From assembly GCA_012517645.1 (NCBI GenBank), contig JAAYUR010000357.1:1-8396 (forward strand): DNA of 8,396 nt. Direction: 5' to 3'. This document shows positions 5,823-8,396 of the stretch, piece by piece (the stretch's first letter is position 1; each line of letters begins with the position of its first letter). A program made the position numbers and the translations under genes. The stretch comes from Treponema sp. GTDB lineage: Bacteria; Spirochaetota; Spirochaetia; Treponematales; UBA12059. The notes beneath the pieces were generated by a model. The model saw nothing but the letters and a program-made list of their open reading frames with translations, ran no database searches and had not been told where the DNA came from.

Positions 5823-6869
5823 TCAAGCCGGATCCGCGGGAACCGCGGGACGCCCGGTTTCCGCGCTCTCGTAGACGGCTTGGATCAAGGCCACCGCCCG
5901 GGTAGCCTCGATCCCGTCCACCGAGGGCCTGCGGCCCTCCCGGATCGCACCCAGGACGTCCTCGATCTGGAGGCGATGCCCCCGATGGCCGATGGCCGAG
6001 GGGTCCGAGGCCCCGCCTCCCGTGGAGGTGCTCGAGGCGAAGCGTGCCCGGGTCTCCTCGTCCGCGGGGACCTCCCGGACGAAGCGCCAGAAGGCCAGGC
6101 TCTCTTCCTCCAGGATGGCGCTCCCCTCGGTGCCCAGTACCTCGACCCGTTTTAGGAAACCCGGCCAGACGGCGGTGGAGCCCTGGACGGCTCCCAGGGC
6201 CCCGCACTCGAACTCCAGGGCCGCGGTCGCGTTGTCCTCGATCTCCAGCCCCGTATGCCCGGCCACGCCCGTGAAGGCGCTGACCCGCTTGACCTTGCCC
6301 ATATACCAGAGTAGGAGGTCGACGGCGTGGATGGACTGGTTCATCAAGGCACCGCCTCCGTCCATAGCCTTGGTGCCCTTCCACCCGCTTCCGGAGTAGT
6401 AGGACTGCTCCCGCCACCATTTTACGTAGGCGCTGCCCATGGTGAGCTTCCCGAACCGGCCCGAGTCCAGCGCTTCCTTGACCGTCCGGGCGGCTTCGAA
6501 AAAGCGGGAGGGGAAGATCCCGGAGAGAACCACCCTCGCCCGATCCGCAGCCTCGACGATCCGCATGCAGCGTTCCACGGTGATCTCCAGGGGTTTCTCC
6601 ACGATCAGGTGCCTGCCCGATTCCGCCGCGGGGATCGCCGATTCCAGGTGGGCTCCCGAGGGGGAACATACGTTTACGATCTCGATCTCCGGGTCGGCCA
6701 GGAAGGACGGGAGGTCCCCGTACGCCCGGCACCCGTGCTTGGCCCCGAAGGATCGGGCTCTCTCGGGAACCGCGTCCAGGCACGCGACGATGGTCGCCCC
6801 CGGGATCTCCCCGATCGCCCGGGCGTGGAACTCCGCGATCAAGCCCGTGCCGACTATTCCGAACTTCAT
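5823..6869 (-). CDS. Gfo/Idh/MocA family NAD(P)-dependent sugar oxidoreductase
   Basis: A 348-residue cytoplasmic dehydrogenase of the Gfo/Idh/MocA family, which oxidises a hydroxyl of sugars, inositols or their derivatives with NAD(P). The N-terminal Rossmann motif is GIVGTGLIAEFHA (4-16), and the conserved EKP (91-93, in LIVEKPLEIT) includes the family lysine. In the C-terminal substrate domain, GWKGTKAMDGGGALMNQS leads into IHAVDLLLW (180-188); His181 and Asp184 correspond to the usual HxxD catalytic/substrate pair. Length is normal. AGGAGG lies 7 bases before ATG 6869, the strongest ribosome site in the operon, and the start overlaps the previous stop by 4 bases (ATGA, 6869-6866). The frame is open upstream to 7253 but that part duplicates the neighbouring gene region in a wrong frame. 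Flanked on both sides by TIM-barrel epimerase-like genes, an arrangement common in inositol and sugar-acid catabolic clusters. Family secure; substrate unknown. Confidence 0.93.
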   Translation of the reverse strand: MKFGIVGTGLIAEFHARAIGEIPGATIVACLDAVPERARSFGAKHGCRAYGDLPSFLADPEIEIVNVCSPSGAHLESAIPAAESGRHLIVEKPLEITVERCMRIVEAADRARVVLSGIFPSRFFEAARTVKEALDSGRFGKLTMGSAYVKWWREQSYYSGSGWKGTKAMDGGGALMNQSIHAVDLLLWYMGKVKRVSAFTGVAGHTGLEIEDNATAALEFECGALGAVQGSTAVWPGFLKRVEVLGTEGSAILEEESLAFWRFVREVPADEETRARFASSTSTGGGASDPSAIGHRGHRLQIEDVLGAIREGRRPSVDGIEATRAVALIQAVYESAETGRPAVPADPA

Positions 6870-7699
6870 CGGGATCCCTCCTCTTCCAGCCGCTTGAACA
6901 GGTCCATCGAGCCTCGAAGCGTCGCCCCGGGATCCGCCGGAACCTCGAAGATCTCCACGCTCACCCAGCCGCGGTATCCTCGCGAAAGGAGGATCCGGAA
7001 GGCCGGCAGGTAGTCGGAAGTCCCGGTACCCGGAGCCCGGCCGTCGATCTCGTTGGCGTGGACATGGCGGATGTCCCCGAAATGCCGGTCCAGGAGGACC
7101 TCCCAGGTCTCGGCTTCGCAGGACAGGTTGCGGAAATCGAACATGGAGCTCACCGCGGAGCTCCCCGCGGCCCGGGCTCGCCGGACGGCTTCCGCCAGGG
7201 TGTTGACCACGTCGGTCTGTTCGGGGGACAGGGACTCCAGGATCAGGGAGCACCCCGCGGCCCCGACCGAGGGTCCCGCCTCCCGCAGAGCCTCATCCAG
7301 GGCTGCCTCCGCCTCGGCCTTGGATACGCCGGGAAGACTCCCCCGCTGGCGCGGGGAGCCCAGGATCAGGGGGCCTCCGCCGAGCTCTCCGGCGCATTCC
7401 GCCAGGAACTTGAGGTGGTCCACGCTCCGCCTGCGGATCCCTGGGTCCGGAGAGGCCAGGTGGAGTCCCTCGGGCTTGGCCAGGAGCCAGTGAAAGCCCG
7501 CGAAGGAAAGACCCTCTCCGTCCAGGACCGCCCGGGCTTGCGCGAGTCCGTGCCGGACCGCAGCGGGGGAGAAATCCCCGAAGATCGTATAGGGCGAGAA
7601 CTCGATGCCCGAGTACCCGGATTCCCGGATGACCCGGGCCGCCCGGGGAAGGGGCAGGTCCCCGAAGAGCTCATTGCAGACGGAATACGTCAGCTTCAT
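6866..7699 (-). CDS. Sugar phosphate isomerase/epimerase family protein (first gene of the operon)
   Basis: A 277-residue xylose isomerase-like TIM barrel, metal-dependent by family. It starts MKLTYSVCNELFGD, the usual first strand. Probable metal ligands are Glu155 (SLILESLSP), Asp188 (SMFDFRN), His214 (RHVHANE) and Glu249 (WVSVEIFE). The loop LILGSPRQRGSLPG (111-124) is typical of a subgroup annotated as sugar epimerases. It is shorter than, and clearly diverged from, the other TIM barrel at 4861-5784, so the two probably act on different intermediates. It lies directly after the predicted promoter and, unlike most genes here, has no recognisable Shine-Dalgarno sequence (minus-strand bases just before ATG are GTGAAATCCC). 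Its stop overlaps the oxidoreductase start by 4 bases. Substrate unknown; family confident. Confidence 0.9.
   Translation of the reverse strand: MKLTYSVCNELFGDLPLPRAARVIRESGYSGIEFSPYTIFGDFSPAAVRHGLAQARAVLDGEGLSFAGFHWLLAKPEGLHLASPDPGIRRRSVDHLKFLAECAGELGGGPLILGSPRQRGSLPGVSKAEAEAALDEALREAGPSVGAAGCSLILESLSPEQTDVVNTLAEAVRRARAAGSSAVSSMFDFRNLSCEAETWEVLLDRHFGDIRHVHANEIDGRAPGTGTSDYLPAFRILLSRGYRGWVSVEIFEVPADPGATLRGSMDLFKRLEEEGSR
6877..6882 (-). promoter_or_regulatory. Strong ribosome binding site for the Gfo/Idh/MocA gene
   Basis: A perfect AGGAGG on the minus strand with a 7-base spacer to ATG 6869. It lies inside the last codons of the preceding TIM-barrel gene and fixes the start at 6869 rather than at any upstream in-frame codon. 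Confidence 0.8.
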
Positions 7700-7707
7700 G
7701 GGATTTC

Positions 7708-7736
7708 ACTCTAGGTTCCGCCAGGCGGCCTGTCAA
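7708..7736 (-). promoter_or_regulatory. Sigma70-type promoter for the seven-gene operon
   Basis: On the minus strand a perfect -35 TTGACA (7736-7731) is followed by a 17-base spacer (7730-7714) and a -10 TAGAGT (7713-7708; 4 of 6 to TATAAT). Spacing is ideal. Transcription would start near 7702-7700, zero to three bases before the ATG at 7699, predicting a leaderless or nearly leaderless mRNA. This agrees with the missing ribosome site of the first gene. Confidence 0.65.
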
Positions 7737-7751
7737 GGAAAAGAAGCGATC

Positions 7752-7771
7752 CCGGAACAGAAACGTTCCGG
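7752..7771. promoter_or_regulatory. Inverted repeat upstream of the operon promoter: possible operator or weak gre terminator
   Basis: CCGGAAC (7752-7758) and GTTCCGG (7765-7771) form a perfect 7-base inverted repeat with a 6-base centre. The right half also contains GAAACGTTCC (7760-7769), close to the CG-centred core of LacI-family operators. Its centre is about 60 bases upstream of the predicted transcription start, a place where activators often bind. Alternatively it may end gre transcription: on the minus strand the hairpin is followed, after 6 bases, by a pyrimidine-rich TTCTTTTCCTT. The delayed, interrupted T-run makes it a poor intrinsic terminator. The sequence does not decide between these. 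Confidence 0.45.
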
Positions 7772-7793
7772 TACGCCGGCTCGAGTCTTCGCC

Positions 7794-8333
7794 TTATTCC
7801 ACCGAGACTATGGTCACCGTCGATTCCCCTTCGGGCAGCACGACAGCGGCGGCTTCCCCCGGGGCCTTCCCCATCAGGGCCCGGGCCAGGGGGGCGGTCC
7901 AACCGACCAGGCCCGCGTCGGGATCGGATTCGTCCACCCCCACGATCCGGAAGGTCGAGAGGGCTCCGGATCCGTCCCGAAGGGTGACCCGGGCTCCGAA
8001 CCTCACCCGATCGTAGCCCGAAGGGGGGCGGTGCACTACTTCCGCGAGCCCGGCCATGCGGGAAAGGTACTCGATCCGGCGCTCGACCCGGGCCAGACGG
8101 CGCCGGGCCGTGGCCAGGGCGTCCGAGTTCGCGGGGTCCCGGGAAAGCCGCAGGATTTCCGCGGCCAGGGAAGGACGCTCCCCGGCTTCCAGGTCCCGGA
8201 GCTCCGACCGGAGGCGGTCGGCGCCCTCGGGGGTCACGTAGTTGCGGGCCCCCGGGGGCAGGGGGAACTTGTACTCCGGGGCGTCCTCGTCCCGGGAGTC
8301 CGAGGATGCTTCATCCACGAAGGCGCGGCTCAC
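7794..8333 (-). CDS. GreA/GreB-family transcription elongation factor with altered coiled-coil tip
   Basis: A 179-residue Gre-type factor, which enters the RNA polymerase secondary channel. After a variable, acidic N-terminal leader (1-30) comes NYVTPEGADRLRSEL (31-45), matching the GreB start of the coiled coil. Residues about 36-100 form the coiled coil, and VRFGARVTLRDG (110-121) through IVGVDESDPDAGLVGW (130-145) and PLARALMGK (148-156) form the C-terminal FKBP-like domain. In GreA/GreB the coiled-coil tip reads D(L/R)SENA with catalytic Asp and Glu; here the corresponding turn reads DPANSDA (66-72), so the Glu is absent by my alignment. Transcript-cleavage stimulation may therefore be lost or changed, as in Gfh1-like or Rnk-like relatives. 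The start is GTG at 8333 with AGGAG 6 bases upstream. It follows another gene's stop by 21 bases, suggesting a separate operon read toward the sugar genes. Confidence 0.85.
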   Translation of the reverse strand: MSRAFVDEASSDSRDEDAPEYKFPLPPGARNYVTPEGADRLRSELRDLEAGERPSLAAEILRLSRDPANSDALATARRRLARVERRIEYLSRMAGLAEVVHRPPSGYDRVRFGARVTLRDGSGALSTFRIVGVDESDPDAGLVGWTAPLARALMGKAPGEAAAVVLPEGESTVTIVSVE

Positions 8334-8354
8334 GCGGCTCTCCTGGGTACCCGC

Positions 8355-8396
8355 CTAGGGCAGGGGAGCGGGGATGCGCAGCAGGCGCACCGCCGC
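8355..8396 (-). CDS. C-terminal end of an unidentified gene (5' part outside window)
   Basis: On the minus strand the edge reads AAVRLLRIPAPLP followed by TAG (8357-8355). The 21-base gap to the gre GTG, which contains the gre ribosome site, fits a co-directional gene immediately upstream. Thirteen residues are too few to name a family, and an open frame of this length can occur by chance in such GC-rich DNA. Confidence 0.4.
   Translation of the reverse strand, partial: AAVRLLRIPAPLP

Noticed and set aside
5785..6783. N-terminal extension of the 4861-5784 TIM barrel to 6783
   Set aside because: The extra residues overlap the Gfo/Idh/MocA gene in a different frame, are Gly/Arg/Pro-rich with no family match, and the real protein begins at MRLSGFADE after a ribosome site.
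6870..7253. N-terminal extension of the oxidoreductase to 7253
   Set aside because: It overlaps the first TIM-barrel gene in another frame; the Rossmann strand starts exactly at ATG 6869 behind AGGAGG.

Overview
This is an 8.4 kb stretch of dense, very GC-rich bacterial DNA (roughly two thirds G+C by eye, with strong G/C preference at third codon positions). That composition makes long spurious reading frames appear on both strands. The taxon cannot be fixed from the window. The gene types fit a free-living or host-associated heterotroph; a tripartite tricarboxylate transporter normally implies a periplasm and so a diderm cell.

Layout. At the left edge (1-495, plus strand) is the C-terminal part of a TctA-family transporter permease. 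It converges on a seven-gene minus-strand operon (685-7699). The 189-base gap between them holds a compact palindromic element (504-665) with 13-base imperfect terminal inverted repeats and four consecutive hairpins. Right of the operon, also on the minus strand, are a Gre-family transcription factor gene (7794-8333) and the last codons of another gene at the edge. No gene-free stretch exceeds 300 bases.

The operon, in transcription order (right to left): a sugar phosphate isomerase/epimerase-like TIM barrel (6866-7699); a Gfo/Idh/MocA oxidoreductase (5823-6869); a second TIM barrel (4861-5784); a NagB-type deaminase/isomerase (4067-4864); a NagA-type deacetylase (2841-4070); an extended-SDR NAD-dependent epimerase/dehydratase-like protein (1778-2821); and a DapA/NanA-superfamily Schiff-base lyase (685-1761). 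Three junctions are 4-base ATGA/GTGA stop-start overlaps and the other gaps are short, so co-transcription and translational coupling are likely. A good sigma70-type promoter (TTGACA, 17-base spacer, TAGAGT) lies just before the first gene, so close that the transcript may be leaderless.

Taken together the operon looks like a pathway for an N-acetylated amino sugar or amino-sugar acid: oxidation/epimerisation (Gfo/Idh/MocA, TIM barrels, SDR), deacetylation (NagA-like), deamination/isomerisation (NagB-like) and aldol cleavage (DapA/NanA-like). The substrate cannot be read from the sequence. Points that do not fit a textbook GlcNAc pathway: no kinase or PTS gene is present; the NagA-like protein has Tyr where the catalytic Asp is expected; the NagB-like protein has Asn at the usual active-site Asp; and the SDR lacks the YxxxK lysine.
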